Shown here one piece after another: positions 22,004 through 34,695 of a stretch of 64,000 nt of DNA. The translations under genes and the position numbers were made by a program. Within the stretch, counting starts at the first letter, position 1. Each line of letters opens with the position of its first letter. The notes below the pieces were generated by a model. That model had not been told where the DNA came from, ran no database searches, and saw only the letters and a program-made list of their open reading frames with translations. Source of the stretch: Juglans regia (Eukaryota; Streptophyta; Magnoliopsida; Fagales; Juglandaceae); assembly GCF_001411555.2 (NCBI RefSeq), contig NC_049916.1, forward strand, positions 9,497,295-9,561,294, given 5' to 3'.

Positions 22004-22432
22004 TGTAATTTTTTGTTTTTCTATTTTGAACCTTCCTACTACTCTCGAAAAATTGTAAGGTGCTGAAGATGTTACTGAAGTGTTTTGACTATTAAAAGTA
22101 TCTTTTAATTTTTCTAAGTAATCTTTTCTTTCTTGAGGATCATTGATTTTGTCTATTAATTCTAATATAATATCTTCTTATTTTGAAAGTACATTAATAG
22201 TTTTAGTACAAATACAATTATTCTTATCGTAACAATAGCAGACTTGTACTTCATCTTCTTTCGATTCACTATCAGAAGATTGTTTTGAAAAACTTGATTC
22301 TTTTAATTGATATATTTCTTCTTCTTCTGAAGAGCTTTCTTCCTCTTCACCTGAATGTATTATAAAGATGTCTAATAATTTTTATTTTAATGTATCAGAT
22401 ATGTCTAGTTTATTAATTTGTTGTTTGACTTT

Positions 22433-22474
22433 ACAATTCGATTTATAATGTCCAACTTTTCGGCATTTATAACA
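22433..22474 (-). pseudogene. CCHC zinc finger of the viral coat protein, copy B
   Basis: C-X2-C-X4-H-X4-C on the minus strand with all ligands kept. It sits just downstream of the coat protein frame, as in copy A at 17675-17716. Confidence 0.8.
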
Positions 22475-22517
22475 ACCAATTTGTTTTTTCTTTTTATTAA
22501 TCTTTTTCGGATTTTTT

Positions 22518-23500
22518 TTATAGATTTATTATATATTTGTTTAGCTTTTGTCTTTTTATAAGTTTTTTATATTTTCGTTTTTTGTTAAAATAATTTTTAG
22601 AATAATTCTTATAAATTATTTTTTCCTTTTTGTGTCTTCTTGAAGGGGCTAGTAATGAGGTATAACCAAACTGCTCACAAAAGGTACCTAATTCTTTTTT
22701 AGTAAATTTATTTTCTTTCTCCATTTGCTTTTTAAATCTTAAATCGTTGCACATAGTTAAACCAGTTCTATTAATAGTAGTTATTATATCACCATATGTG
22801 AGATTATGAAAGTCGATAGTACTATATGATTTTACAAATGATTCTTGTACCTTTTGAGTGAAGTAATATGGAAGTCCAGCTATGAACTTTTCATTCCAGT
22901 ATGGCTGTTGGCAATCATTTCTGATCATAACTTTAGTCAGAAATACATCTTTATACCAACGAAAGTCAGATAATTGAGGATATTTTAAATTAATCGATAG
23001 ATCACTGGTTCTTTCTTTGAATTGAAAATGATCACCAACAAAATGTTTAGTTAATGCATATATTAAAGTATTTACGGCATCTTCTAATGGTAAACTGTTT
23101 TCTGTTTTAATCCCTCGCATGTTTTCATCATATTTATATGCAGTTATATTTGTTTCCTTTGTTGATGTGAAAGATAGTGATCCACCAGCCTTTTAGTTGG
23201 CCAGTAAACCCTGTAACAATAATATGTGCTACTTGGTGATCAGTTTTTCTATTACTTTTATAGACGTTAGCAATCATAATCATTTATTGGAAATGATTTA
23301 ATATTTCATTTTCAGATAATCCATCTATATTCCATTCATATAATACATATGGTGCGAAAGCAGATCTTACTATATATTCTCTTTTTTCAAATTGCATATC
23401 CGGTAGAATAGGCCTCAGATACCAATTATGAGTAATAGAAATATGATGTTTAGAATCTCTAGCTGAAAAACTATTAACATGATCTCCTCTAATCTTATTT
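22518..23500 (-). pseudogene. Pararetroviral coat protein remnant, copy B
   Basis: The open part is 22518-23120 (200 codons), with the FRWYKDVFLTKV, EKFIAGLPYYF and TYGDIITTINRTGLTMC segments. The frame is open where copy A has its TAA at 17422, so the two copies decayed separately. Upstream coat sequence to about 23500 has stops. Confidence 0.8.
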
Positions 23501-24525
23501 ATTTGTTAATCTAAATTTTTAAATTGGTTTTCAATATTACTAATTTTAGAATCAGATAATATAGGTGAGTCTGTCTTACTTAATACATTATTATGAGGCT
23601 ATTTTGTGGTAGATGCAGCATTACTAATAGTTAATTTTTTGAATTTATTAGAGATTTGTTCCAATAAATCATTTTTGTTTTTAGAAAAATAGTTTTTAAA
23701 TGAGATGTGATTTCATGCAGAACAAATAAAGAGGTTTCTTTTACTTCTTTAATAAGAGGATTAATAGGAGATATTTGGGCTTCAATTCTTTCTAATTGTT
23801 TACTCATGGTTTTTATATATAAATTGGTGTAATTGTTTTGTTGGATTATATTATCAATATTTTTATTAGTATTTTTACCTTCTATTGTATTATTGTGTTT
23901 TTTAATCGGTGAAAGCTAATATTTGAGTATTTTTTTGATTGAACTTGATTGCTTTAAAATGGGGTATTCTTCATAAACAATTTGATTATTCTCTTCTTTA
24001 ATCCATTAGTTAGTAGTCCTGTTTATGGTAGATAATTGATTTGATTTATATATCTGAAACCATGTAAATAAATGTATATTAATCTGTATTTTCTCTAAAT
24101 ACTTGTAATATCTTTCTTAAATATAATATCTTTATATTTTTGTAAAAGTTGAGAAAAATACTAATTTTTTATGACTATTTTCTTCTTTCATATAATTTAG
24201 TTTGAGATATTCTTTGTTAATTTTAAATTCTTCTATATTCAGGGTATATATTTGGGCATCATCTCCAACTACTTGTTAATATGTTAGAGAAGAAGGTTCT
24301 TTTCCAAGATTATGAGAAGTGGATGCTCTATCTGGATGGTTAACAATATAGACTGGCGTATCAATAATATTTTTGGGAATAATTCTCCGAATCTGTGTGT
24401 TTAGACTCTGGGATTTGGTGTCAAAATTTTGAGATCTATTTCGAGAGATTGACGTAAGAATAGATATGAGTGTTTGCTAATTATAAGGTGCTGGAGAAGA
24501 ATAATGTAAAAAAGATCTATCTAAA
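23501..24525 (-). pseudogene. Viral linker region, copy B
   Basis: Reverse-complement partner of 15620-16659 with short broken frames. The homology ends near 24525; beyond it the sequence no longer resembles copy A, so the movement-protein part was lost or never inserted. Confidence 0.6.
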
Positions 24526-24969
24526 TGATAAAATTAACCTAAATAAAAAAAATATCAGGAAATGAAAACAAAATGAGTGTATTAAAACTTTTTTCCGTGC
24601 ACTTGCTTCTTAAACATTGATATAGGATGCCGCTATGGCAGGAAATAGTAAAAGTAAAAATAGTAAAGTAAAAAGCTGGAAATAAAGAGAGAATGAGAGA
24701 GAAATAATGAATAAATTTTTGATAGATGAACAGTTTACTCTACATGTAGTGGGTTACTGTAGCGAATTGTATTTTAGATTTCCTTTTACATAATTGGATG
24801 GAAATAAGTTTTTGAGCAATTATTCAAATAATTTACATTTCTTGTATAATATATAAGCCATTAAGAATACTCTGAACAAAGTTAAAAAAGTAAACTTTGA
24901 AAAACAAAGAATGGTGGGAGAATAATATATTAATATATTTTTTTAGACTCAAGAAAGGAGAATATCTTA
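24526..24969. other. AT-rich spacer, nothing assigned
   Basis: No open frame or recognisable element. It contains TACTGTAGCG (about 24765-24774) and a run of seven T near 24938 that may be the tail end of the minus-strand LINE that follows. Confidence 0.5.
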
Positions 24970-25430
24970 ACATTAATGCCATTGTATAGTGTCATCGATG
25001 AGTCGGGCATGTCAAGCCAACAAATGAGCTACTTCATTTTCTTGTTGTTCAACATGAGTCACTTCATAAGTCATGAACCTATGAAAGAGAAGCTGAATTT
25101 GCCCGGTCTAAGAAAAAGGAACACCTCTTGCTCTAATTGCATCAATAACCACCAATGAATCTATTTCTATTATCAAATCAGAAAAACCATATGCAAACCT
25201 CGAAATGCAACCATAGCTTCTATATCATCAACTTCAAACACACCAACTTTCTTAAACACATAGCAAATAAAACCTCTCCTTTATCATCACGGACAATCAC
25301 CCCAAGTTCCACATGACCAGAAGATTGAAACAATGCACCATCAAAATTAAGTTTAACCTTATCTTGTGGTGGTGGAATCCATGAAACTACACGGTCCTTA
25401 CTTGCTACCAAATGATGAGACTTTACGGTT
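24970..25430 (-). pseudogene. LINE C-terminal RNase H domain remnant
   Basis: The frame at 25220-25411 has W-I-P-P-P...KLNFDGA and GVIVRDDKGE, the N-terminal half of the RNase H domain carried by many plant L1 elements. The second half, V-V-I-D-A-I-R and after, is broken by stops down to about 24970. Confidence 0.75.
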
Positions 25431-25877
25431 TCATCTTTCCAAGTGATCTAATCTTCGCAAAGATGTGGGAATAGAGGAAAATTTAAAGTCTGATCAGCTT
25501 CAGAAGATGAAAAAACTTCATGCACTAGATGTTGGTTCCAAGTCCTTGAATGCTTATTCAACAAGCAACTAACAGTAGCATTAGAGGGTAAGAGCTGATG
25601 ATGAGATAGAAACTAATGCATCGACGAAATTGGGAGCCAATTATCTTATCAAATCCTAACTTTCTCCCCTTGTCCAATGTGCCACTGACACCCAAGTTGC
25701 AAAACCTGTTTAGCTGCAAAGATGCTTCTCCATACATAAGAAGGGCTATGCCCTATACTAGAGTGTAGAAAATCTAATTTGGGAAAGTATTTAGCTTTAA
25801 ACACTTCATAAAACAAAAATGAGTGTCATGCAATAATCTCCAACCTTGTTTTGCAAGCAAGGAAATATTGAATAACC

Positions 25878-27932
25878 CTAAATCCTTGAACCCAATCTTA
25901 CCATGAAATTTTGAAGTGCATAGTTTTTCCAACTAATCCAATGAACTTTGTGTACATGACCATGTTGACCCCACCAAAACCTTGCAAACATCGCTTCAAG
26001 CTCCTTACAAAATGATTTAGGTAATTTAAAGCAACTCATAATGTATGTTGGCAATGCTTGAACAACAGCTTTGATCAAAATCTCTCTACTAGCTTGTGAT
26101 AACAATTTTTCCTTCCAACCTTGAAACTTTTTCCAAACCCTTTCTTTCCTATTACGAGACTTACCAATAAAAGATAGGAGGCCCAAAAAATGATCATGGT
26201 GTTGTAATGAAGTAATATTCCAAGTCTCTTAATATCATTCACCACCTGATCTTCATTATTTCTGCTTATTAACTCAATCTTGTCCAAATTAATTTTCTGA
26301 CCAAAAGTAGTCTCATAAAGATGAAGTAAATGTTTAAGACACTCATTTTCGGCATATGTTACTTGAAAAAAAATTAAACTATAATTTGCAAAGAATAAAT
26401 GAGTGATAAGATGAACACCTAGACATACCCTAACACCCTCAATCATCCCATAAGATCAGCGTGCTGAAGAAGAGTAGATAAAGCTTCAGTACATAATATA
26501 AATAAGTAAGGGGATAATGAGTCACCTTGCCACAAACCTCTAAATGCAGCAAAAGATGAAGTAGGAATCCCATTAAGAAGAACCTTGTAAATAACAAAAG
26601 TTAAACAAGACAGAACCAGTGCCACCCATTTTGAATCAAAACCCATTTTCAACAAAACTTGCTGATAGGGCATTAATCGAGCTGGTCTTTGGCTTGCTAA
26701 ACTCGGCTCGATTCAAAAAAATCGAGTTCGAGCTCCAGATTTTTATTTCATCTTTATTCGAGCTCGACTCAGTAAGCAAAACTCCCAACTTGAGCTTGAG
26801 AAGCTCGGCTCGAGTTGTTTATTTTTTGAATAAGACTTAATAATTAATAAATTAGATAAATAAAAAATAAAAAATGTAATATTGAATTTGTACAACTAAC
26901 AAGTAAAACTTCTATTGAATTATAAGATTTTTAAAATTTATAAATAATTAATATCTAACTAGTTGATATTTATCCATAATAATAATGTATATATGCCTAC
27001 ATAAATTATTAATACATACACAATATGATAACATATATCTATTTCATATATGATTCCCACATACTAGTATATGAAATTATTAAATCTTATTGAATAATTA
27101 TTGTAAAAATTATAAAATATAGCTATGAAGTATATTTAATATATAAGCATAAGTAATTAGGTTACATATTCTATATTTAATTATAAAAGTGTTATGTTTA
27201 TTTTATTAGCTAATACATACATATATATATATGTATAAATACATATGTATATGTATATATTTATCAATATATGAATGAGGTTTAATCGAGTCTAGATAAA
27301 AAGTCGACTCGAGCATAAACGAGCATGCCTTAACGAAGTCGAGTTGAGTTTTCTTGGATATGTGTCATTTACTAATCGAGTGGGTATCTACTTTCATGGG
27401 TGAGTCTTTTTTTTCACGAGTCGATTTCGATTCGAGTTTAACCGGGTGAGTACCGAGCGGGCTATCGAACAGACTGATTCATTTACAACCCTACTTGCTG
27501 AAGAAAAACTCATTCCACTTTGTCATAAGTTTTGCTCATATCAAGTTTCACTAACAAATCACCTTTTTGCCTCTCCTTTTCTTCCATATAGTATTAATAG
27601 TATCAAAAGCAATGAGAACATTATTAGTAATGAGACGCCCCGATAGGAAAGCACATTGAGTATTAGAAATCACAAAAGGCAAAATAGTTTTAAGTCTATT
27701 AGCAATGACCTTGGTAATAATCTTATAAACTACATTGCATAAACTAATGAGTCAATATCCAGTGACTCTCTCATGTTGTTTTTCTTTGGAATAAGAACTA
27801 AAAAGTTTCATTTAATTCAAGAGAAACAACCCGATGATTCAAGGAGTGTAAAACAACATTTGTAACTTTATCCCCCACAATGTCAATATTTTTGAAAGAA
27901 AACTGGAAGAATAAAATCGGGTCCAGGTGCTT
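25878..27932 (-). pseudogene. LINE reverse transcriptase remnant (split by hAT insertion)
   Basis: The frame at 26443-26673 has GLWQGDSLSPYLFILC (RT motif with Q-G-D-P/S-L-S-P). The frame at 26075-26446 has FANYSLIF where the catalytic F-A-D-D is expected, so it is dead. The frame at 25878-26186 has the conserved LSQASREILIKAVVQALPTY and RFWWG segments after the RT core. Upstream RT motifs continue beyond the hAT element, between 27502 and about 27932. Confidence 0.85.
26666..27493. mobile_element. Non-autonomous hAT transposon (828 bp)
   Basis: Flanked by exact 8-bp duplications CTTGCTGA (26658-26665 and 27494-27501). It begins TAGGGC and ends ACAACCCTA, so the ends are TAGGG inverted repeats, with TAGGGTTGTAAAT the usual plant hAT end at the right. 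Many CTCGA-type words near both ends fit hAT subterminal transposase-binding repeats. The interior is AT-rich with no transposase. The LINE RT is continuous across it once it is removed. Confidence 0.85.
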
Positions 27933-28867
27933 TCAAGGGTGCATTTGAAGCAAAGCTTCCCTAACTTTGTCCAGTGTATATGGTCTCAAAAGATTAGCAT
28001 TTATAGTTGTGGTAACCTTTGACTGCATTAGATCAATAACGGAATCCATAGAAGTCATGTTAAAGGTAGTAAACGAATCTAAAAAATAGGAACAAATCAC
28101 TGATTCCAACTCCCTCCCCTCCCGCCAAACTCCCAAGTTATCCTTCAATCTAAAAATAAAATTTCTAGACTTGGTATTTTGATGTGAAGCCTTTTGATGA
28201 AAAAACTTGGTATTTTGATCCTTGAGTTTAACCACAATACTCTAGACTACTATTTCCAAAACAACTCATTTCTTTCCAATAATACATTAATATCATGTCT
28301 AAGAGAATAAATAACAGTACTCATAGAAGCTAAATTCGGATTAACCATCAAACTTAGACAAAGCTTGTCTTTTAGTTTCCAACCGAACTAGATATTACCA
28401 AAGTGATCAAACTTCCACCTTTTCAAGTCACGACTACATTGTAAAATGACACGTGACAAATTTCCTCATCTATAGAATTTGCCCTTAGGTCCCACAACTT
28501 AGAGGTGATTTCCTCACAGCCATTTGCACCAACCCACATTGTTTCAAATCTAAAAGTTATTTTCCTTCTCCATTGAACATCCCAAGCACCAATCATATTC
28601 ATAACTTAGCAACTATGATCATAATAAGAGAGGTGCAAATTACTAACTTTATAACGCTGATACAAACTCAACCACTCAGGATTAGCTACGAATCTACTAG
28701 TTTCTCTCGACTAAGAGCCTCTAATGCATGCATATTTGACCATGTAAACGGAGACCCATCTAAGACCAACCCCTTAAATTGACAAAAGTCCTTAATTTCA
28801 AGAAAGTCAGCCATTTGCGACTCAGGCTTTGCATGACCACCACGCTTTTCAAAATTGAGAAGAACTT
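27933..28867 (-). pseudogene. LINE endonuclease C-terminus and EN-RT linker
   Basis: The frame at 27933-28235 has KDQNTKFFHQKASH and LGVWREG, the linker between endonuclease and RT in plant LINEs. Further upstream the minus strand reads LDGSPFTWSN, the C-terminal endonuclease motif, up to the Copia insertion at 28867. Confidence 0.8.
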
Positions 28868-28872
28868 CATTG

Positions 28873-29337
28873 TGTTGAGTTTTGTGGAGCCTGGCTCAGT
28901 CAGCTCGAGCGGAGCATTCAGGTCGCTCGAGTGGAGACGTTACAGAGAGTTTGTTCATGAGCCGCTTGACAGATGGCTCGAGCAGATGTGATACAGAGAG
29001 TTTGCTCATAGCCGCTCAACAGATGGCTTGAACAAACGGCCATAAAAAAGTTCACTTGATGAGCGCTCGACACGCCACTCGAGTGAATATCGCAAATCGT
29101 GAGAAATTAGGATTTTTTGCCGTGTAACCCTATATATATGTATTTTTATACTATGGTCGCACATTGAGCATAATAACTCACCTCAAACATTGTACCTTGT
29201 GATTCCTCGAGTTATTAAAATCCTTTGCAGCTCTGTGGACGTAAGCAAGTTGCCGAACCATGTAAAATTTGTGTCGTGTGATTGATTGCTTGTTTTTTCT
29301 CGTTTACTTTCATTATTGTCATCATTTTTTCACAACA
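28873..29337 (+). repeat. 5' LTR of the Copia element
   Basis: 465 bp. Its first half has imperfect direct repeats of a 45-50 bp unit with GCTCGAG..ACAGAGAGTTTGCTC; the second half has a TATA-like CTATATATATG (29129-29139). It ends directly before the primer site TGGTATTAGAGACAGG (29340-29355). Confidence 0.88.
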
Positions 29338-29339
29338 AT

Positions 29340-29355
29340 TGGTATTAGAGACAGG
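29340..29355 (+). promoter_or_regulatory. Copia primer-binding site (tRNA-iMet type)
   Basis: TGGTATTAGAGACAGG starts two bases after the LTR. It differs from the usual TGGTATCAGAGC core by a C-to-T change. Confidence 0.8.
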
Positions 29356-29372
29356 CTCAGGTCTAAGAAAAA

Positions 29373-30180
29373 ATGATGGCTGGGGAAGAAGTTAACGTAT
29401 CTGGGATTTAGAAGTTTGCTGGCACATATTTTGGATACTGGAGGATGCTAATAGAGGACTACCTCTATGGGAAGAGATTTCGTCTTCCATTATTAGGGAA
29501 GAAGCCAGACAACATAGAAGATGCTAATTGGAGCCTATTAGATCGATAGGTTCTAGAGGTTATTCTGCTAATCCTGTCAAGATCCGTTGCACACAACATC
29601 ATCAAGGAGAAGACTACTGCAGATCTTATGATAGCCTTTTCAAGTATGTATGAAAAATTGTCTGCGAATAACAAGATACACTTAATGAAGAAGTTATTTA
29701 ATTTGAAGATGGCAGAAGGTACGTCCATTGCACAACATTTGAATGAGTTCAATATTATCACCAACCAATTATCTTCAGTTGATATTGAGTTTGATGATGA
29801 GATACGTGCATTGATATTGTTGACTTCACTGCCAAATAGTTAGGAAGCCATGAGAATGGATGTTAGTAATTTTGCTGGAAGAATGAATTTAAAATATGAT
29901 GATACTTGTGATTTGATTTTGGCTGAGGAGATGCGCAGGAGGGATTCAGGCGAGACCTCGAGTTCAAGTTTAGCACTAAATGTGGATGCTCGGGAGAGAT
30001 TACAAGATCAAAATAAAAGAATAGGGGCAAGAGCAAGTCAAAGCCTGGACAACAGGCAACTTGTTGGAACTGTGGCAAGACTGGTCACATAAAGAAGAAC
30101 TGTAAAAATTCGAAGAAGGCGGAGAATGACAGTGCTAACGTAGTAACTGAAGAAATACATGATGCACTACTGCTCACATT
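29373..30180 (+). pseudogene. Copia gag remnant
   Basis: From the ATG at 29373 (MMAGEEV..) it reads a Copia-type capsid: F-G-Y-W..IEDYL near the start, SMYEKLSANNKIHLMKKLF, then SLPNS and the Asp/Arg-rich tail. A zinc knuckle CX2CX4HX4C lies at 30062-30103. In-frame stops (for instance after SGI, after LLDR and after LPNS) and a frameshift before the knuckle inactivate it. Confidence 0.85.
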
Positions 30181-31156
30181 TCACAGTCCAGTTGATGACT
30201 GGATACTAGATTCAAGTGCTTCCTTTCACACATATTCTCATTCGAGAGATAATGCAGAACTATGTTGCTGGTGACTTTGGGAAGGTGTACTTGGCTAATG
30301 GAAAGACATTGAACGTGGTGGGAATGAGAGACGTTGACATTGCACTCCCAAACAAGAACAAGTGGACCTTGCAAAAGGTCAGACACATTCCTGAGTTGAA
30401 GAAAAACCTCATCTCTGTAGGACAACTTGATGATTGTGGCCATTCAGTAATGTTCTCAGATAGCACCAGGAAGGTTACTAGAGGGGTAATGGTACTAGTT
30501 GGGGGAAAGAAAATTGGTACTCTGTACATGACAACTGGTTTGAGTGACACCATTGCCACTACCGTTGCAGAGAGCACCGCAGAGTTGTGGCATTGTAGGC
30601 TTGGCCATATGAGTCAGAAGGGCATGAAAGAACTATTGTCTAAAGGCAAGCTACTAGAACTTAAGTCAGTTGATCTCTGCATGTGTAAGAGCTGTATACT
30701 GGGGAAGCAGAAAAATGTCAGTTTCTTGAAGAGTGGCAGAGCATTGAAATCAAGAAAGTTACAGCTTGTGCACACAAACTTGTGGGGACCTTCTCCAGTG
30801 TCGTCTCTTGGAGGTTCTCATTAGTGTCACGTTCATCGATAACCACATCAGGAAGGTATGGGTCTATTTTTTGAAACTTAAATCTGACGTATTTGATGTG
30901 TTCAAAAAATGGAAAGCTTTAGTTGAGACAAAGACAAACTTAAAGTTGAAATGTTTAAGGTCTGACAATGGTAGTGAATACATTGATGGAAGGTTCAAGG
31001 AGTACTATGCAACTTATGGTATCAGAATGGAGAAGACCATTCCTGGGACACTACAACAAAATTGTGTTGTTGAACGTATGAACATAACCATTAATGAACA
31101 TGCTAGAAGTATGAGGTTACATGCTAGACTACCATCTACATTTTGGGCAGACGTAG
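30181..31156 (+). pseudogene. Copia protease and integrase (5' part)
   Basis: The protease active site reads DWILDSSASFH, with S in place of the Gly of D-S/T-G. Next come the GAG pre-integrase segment LWHCRLGHMSQKGM with the C-x2-C of the integrase zinc domain (CMCKSC), and an integrase core with LRSDNGSEY. Frame changes occur near 30810. Translation stops at the solo LTR inserted at 31157, inside the F-W-A-D segment. Confidence 0.85.
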
Positions 31157-34100
31157 TGTAACACCGCGCTTAATTAACTCTAGATTAACCATTAAGTACT
31201 CTAGATTAGGTTTTCATTTTTCTTGGTTAATCACTTTCATTAAGGTTGATAGTGGGATTTGCATTAATGTTGGTACTTAGTGTTAATGAGCTAAGGATTA
31301 GAGAGGCAAGCCCATTAGTAATTTTGGCGAGGCTTTTTAGAACTCAAGTGCATTCATGGGCCTAGCCCAAGAAAAACCTTGAACCAAGCCCTTAGGAAAT
31401 GAAGGCTAGTCTTGGCCCAAGTATAGGAAGGCATAAGGCCTTTGGTGTAGATTGGACCCTTGGCCCTTTTCAAGCCTATATGGCCCAAAGCCATGTTTGA
31501 ATTCATTTTACCATTCAAAGACCAAAGGCCCAATACACCATACCATTGGTTTCCTTAAGCCCAAATCACACTAAAAGTACCCAAATTAAGTTTTGAAAAT
31601 TTGCTAAGGCCAATAACCATCATACTTGAGGTTAGTGCACTTTAAGCTATGCTTTGAAGCTTAATCATGCTTAATCTTTTCTTAAACTTTTTCATTCAAA
31701 TTTTCTTGAATTAATACTCTCTCAAACCATGATTAGATCATGTTAATACCCTAGCTAAACCATTCCACATGTTATTAAGAAAAATGACATAACAAGCCCA
31801 AACCATGCTTCAATCGATTTTGTGCATTGCCAAAAACCATGCTTGAACTCTTTTGCTCTTGGGTCCAACATTTTTGTGGTTTATCCTCAAGGGTAATATG
31901 GTCCTTAAACACCTTATGAGACCCTCCAAAACTCAGTTTGAGCCTTGGACGAATTGGTTGCATCAACCAACTCAAAGAACCAAACCGGGTGCACCTTGGT
32001 CTAGTTTGTGTAGGAACCAATTGGATTGAGTTTGAACCAGCCTCCTGCCATGGTTTGCACCACCACCCCATGCCATATCCTTCTCCACCCAATCACCAAG
32101 AAGTCCCATGACCATCATGAAGGATTTTGACTCATTTTTGCTGTCCAAAAAGATCCAAAACCGAACTGATTTTCTGCCACCACAAAACCACCTTCATCCA
32201 CCTTTTTCAAGAGTGGTTTGAGGGATCTTCTGCCATCAAATGATGCCCCAAGACCTGGAGTCATCTACAGGACCCTTGCAACTACTGTGGAGAGGAAATG
32301 AGGGTGGTTTAGGGCACTATTCCATTTTGCACAAGTGACCTAAGCTCATGCAAGCAAATCTGAAAATTTTTCATATTTAAGCACCTCCCACTTCACCCAA
32401 TCACCAAGCACCCAAGCCAACGTCCCTCACCCCTTGGCTACCTAGAAATACTTTTCTCTCCTTTTCATTTCATCCACACCACAGCTCCAAGTATCATCTT
32501 GAGCCTTGAAAGCATTTCCCCCTCTTAGAGATCAAAAGAGTGCAAACCGAGTGAGTTTTGGTGAGTTTTGATGAGTTTTTGAGTGTTCTTGTGTAAGGCA
32601 GTCTAGATTGCTTGGAAGGCTACAAAATTTGTAAGTTTTCTTCATTTTGATCTTAGCTAGTATGTCAAGCTTTGTTTCCAAGTGTTGGTATGAAATTTGG
32701 TTGAGTTTTGAGAAGGTTATGATGCTTAATGCAAAATTGGGTCAATTAAAGGAAGGTTTGAGTGATTGAATGTTTTTAATTGGAAATTTAGCTATGGCAT
32801 GTCCTAAGCATGATTTGATATGATCTATCAATATCCTAACATGATTATGTAAGGTTAAATTTGTGATTAGAAGCATGTCATGATAGGTTTTAAATCTATC
32901 TTGTTTTGTCATCAAGCATGAATCGGTTTTAAGCATATTGGTGATTAAGGATTTCTTAGCTTTGATTAGTGTTGGGAAGAACTTGATTACTTAAGGATTA
33001 GACTTCATAATGTCCCTAAAGATGTTAGTGATTATTAATGATTAAAGAAATCTCATATGCATGCATTCATAGGGATCAATAGTTGAAAATACACATAGGC
33101 ATCAACTAGGATGCATGCCACAGGTTGGGACTAATTGGACAAGTTCCACTTTGAATTTTGAAAATATAAGGGCATAGATGGTTTTAGAATGCCAAAAATA
33201 TGAAGTCCATGAAATCTGGTTAAATTCAAGTTCGTTTGCAATTAGTGAAAATTTTGGGCCTAAATGGTAATTTTTGAATGTCTAGGGGTATTTTTGTAAA
33301 TATCCAATTTTTGAAGCCATTGATTTTGAACCTATCCATAAGAGTATTAATCCTAACTTAGTATACACACGATTTTCACAGCTACGATGCTAATTTCGAA
33401 TTTTCCAGGAAGTTTGTAAGCTGGCCGGCCTCTAACTTACACCTTGATAAATTTCTTATGAATTATTGATAAATGTTTCATTTATTCTTCAATTATCATT
33501 TTGAGCATAAATTATCATGTTATATGACACATTGAGTGCATACTTACATAACATATGATATTTTCACCATTTTTACATATTACATTTATATACACATGTC
33601 ATGAAAACTATTTTTTTTTAAAGCATAGCATGAAAATCATTTTGTCACGACCCCAAAGGCAGGGATGAGGAATTATCCCGGTGGAACTCCTCTATCTACT
33701 CTGAAGTGTTTAATAATGGAGTGGTAACCCCTGGGTTGACAAAGAACAATCAATAGGCTTCAAACGGGTTCTTTTTAAAGAATGCCGAAGCGAAGTCAAG
33801 ATGTTATGACACCTAATGCTGATGGGTGTACACGTTATGAATTTTATGATGTTATGTTATATTTACCAATGCATTGAGAATGAGTCTATAGACAACGTAG
33901 TTTATTATATATTACGGTCACCAGCAGGTACTCACAGTGCATATGGGGAACTGTGACATTACCACACGTTATGTTATTAATTAAGATAATTATGGAAGTC
34001 TACGATGATGAAAGTTTATGATGAAATTTTTATGAAAAAGTTAGGTCTTTTCAAAATGATGACGAAATTACTTATTGAGTAAAAACCCGCGTCTCCATAT

Positions 34101-34690
34101 TTTTAAAAAGATGTTGAGAATCTGGATGGGAGATATGCATACTGATTTTCCAAATCTCGTGCATTGCATATCTATCATTTTTCATGATTGATTTATCTTT
34201 GTGTCAATTAGTTGTTTAACTTACTGAGATTTCGAGTAAATCACCCTTTTATGAGACCACTATCATTCCACTCGGAATGATAGAAGTTGTGTCAAGAATC
34301 GACCAGGACGAGATTGATGGAGCACTGGATTCGCATGATTGAGGAGGAGTCGGATTTGGAGAGGAAGTTGGACTTAATTTTGATGTTCATAGCCCAAGTC
34401 CTTTATGCATTAGATCGCATTAAGAGAATGATATGACTTTGTATATATAAGTCTATACTACTTTAGTATTTCAAACATGATGATTATCTAATGAAGTTGG
34501 GATGTTTTAGTTATTCTGGCATATTTTTCACCTAAACGTTTTATTTCCACTGCGATTATTGCATAATGCTAGTTGCATACTAGGATGCATTGCATATTAA
34601 CTGTCATGAACGGGGGTATGTAACCTTGTATTGCATGTCCCGATGCTCTGAATCTCCGTTCTATCCCAAGCGGGAATTGGGGGCATCACA
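31157..34690 (+). mobile_element. Gypsy-type solo LTR (3.5 kb) inside the Copia integrase
   Basis: It starts TGTAACACCGCGC and ends GGGGCATCACA, with exact target duplications CGTAG at 31152-31156 and 34691-34695. No primer site, polypurine tract or gag/pol was found inside, so it is most simply a solo LTR left by LTR-LTR recombination. The integrase reading resumes right after it. A TATA-like TCATATTTAAG lies near 32367-32377. The terminal TGTAAC and the AGCCC-rich first part suggest the same broad Gypsy group as the TR-GAG element. Open frames inside are incidental. Confidence 0.82.
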
Positions 34691-34695
34691 CGTAG

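Larger units (their letters stand above)
18949..24525 (-). mobile_element. Endogenous pararetrovirus copy B, inverted, 5'-truncated
   Basis: Read on the minus strand from 24525 downward it runs linker, coat protein, zinc finger, coiled coil, protease, RT, RNase H and a C-terminal extension. It starts inside the movement-coat linker and ends inside the C-terminal extension. About 3.3 kb (24515-21150) is the reverse complement of copy A (about 15620-18948), with moderate divergence. The two copies therefore form a long inverted repeat with a 2.2-kb loop. It has many stops and frameshifts. Confidence 0.85.

Noticed and set aside
31157..34690. A full LTR element or gene in the Copia integrase
   Set aside because: No primer site, polypurine tract, gag or pol was seen, and only one pair of terminal TG/CA ends with a single CGTAG duplication, so a solo LTR is simpler.
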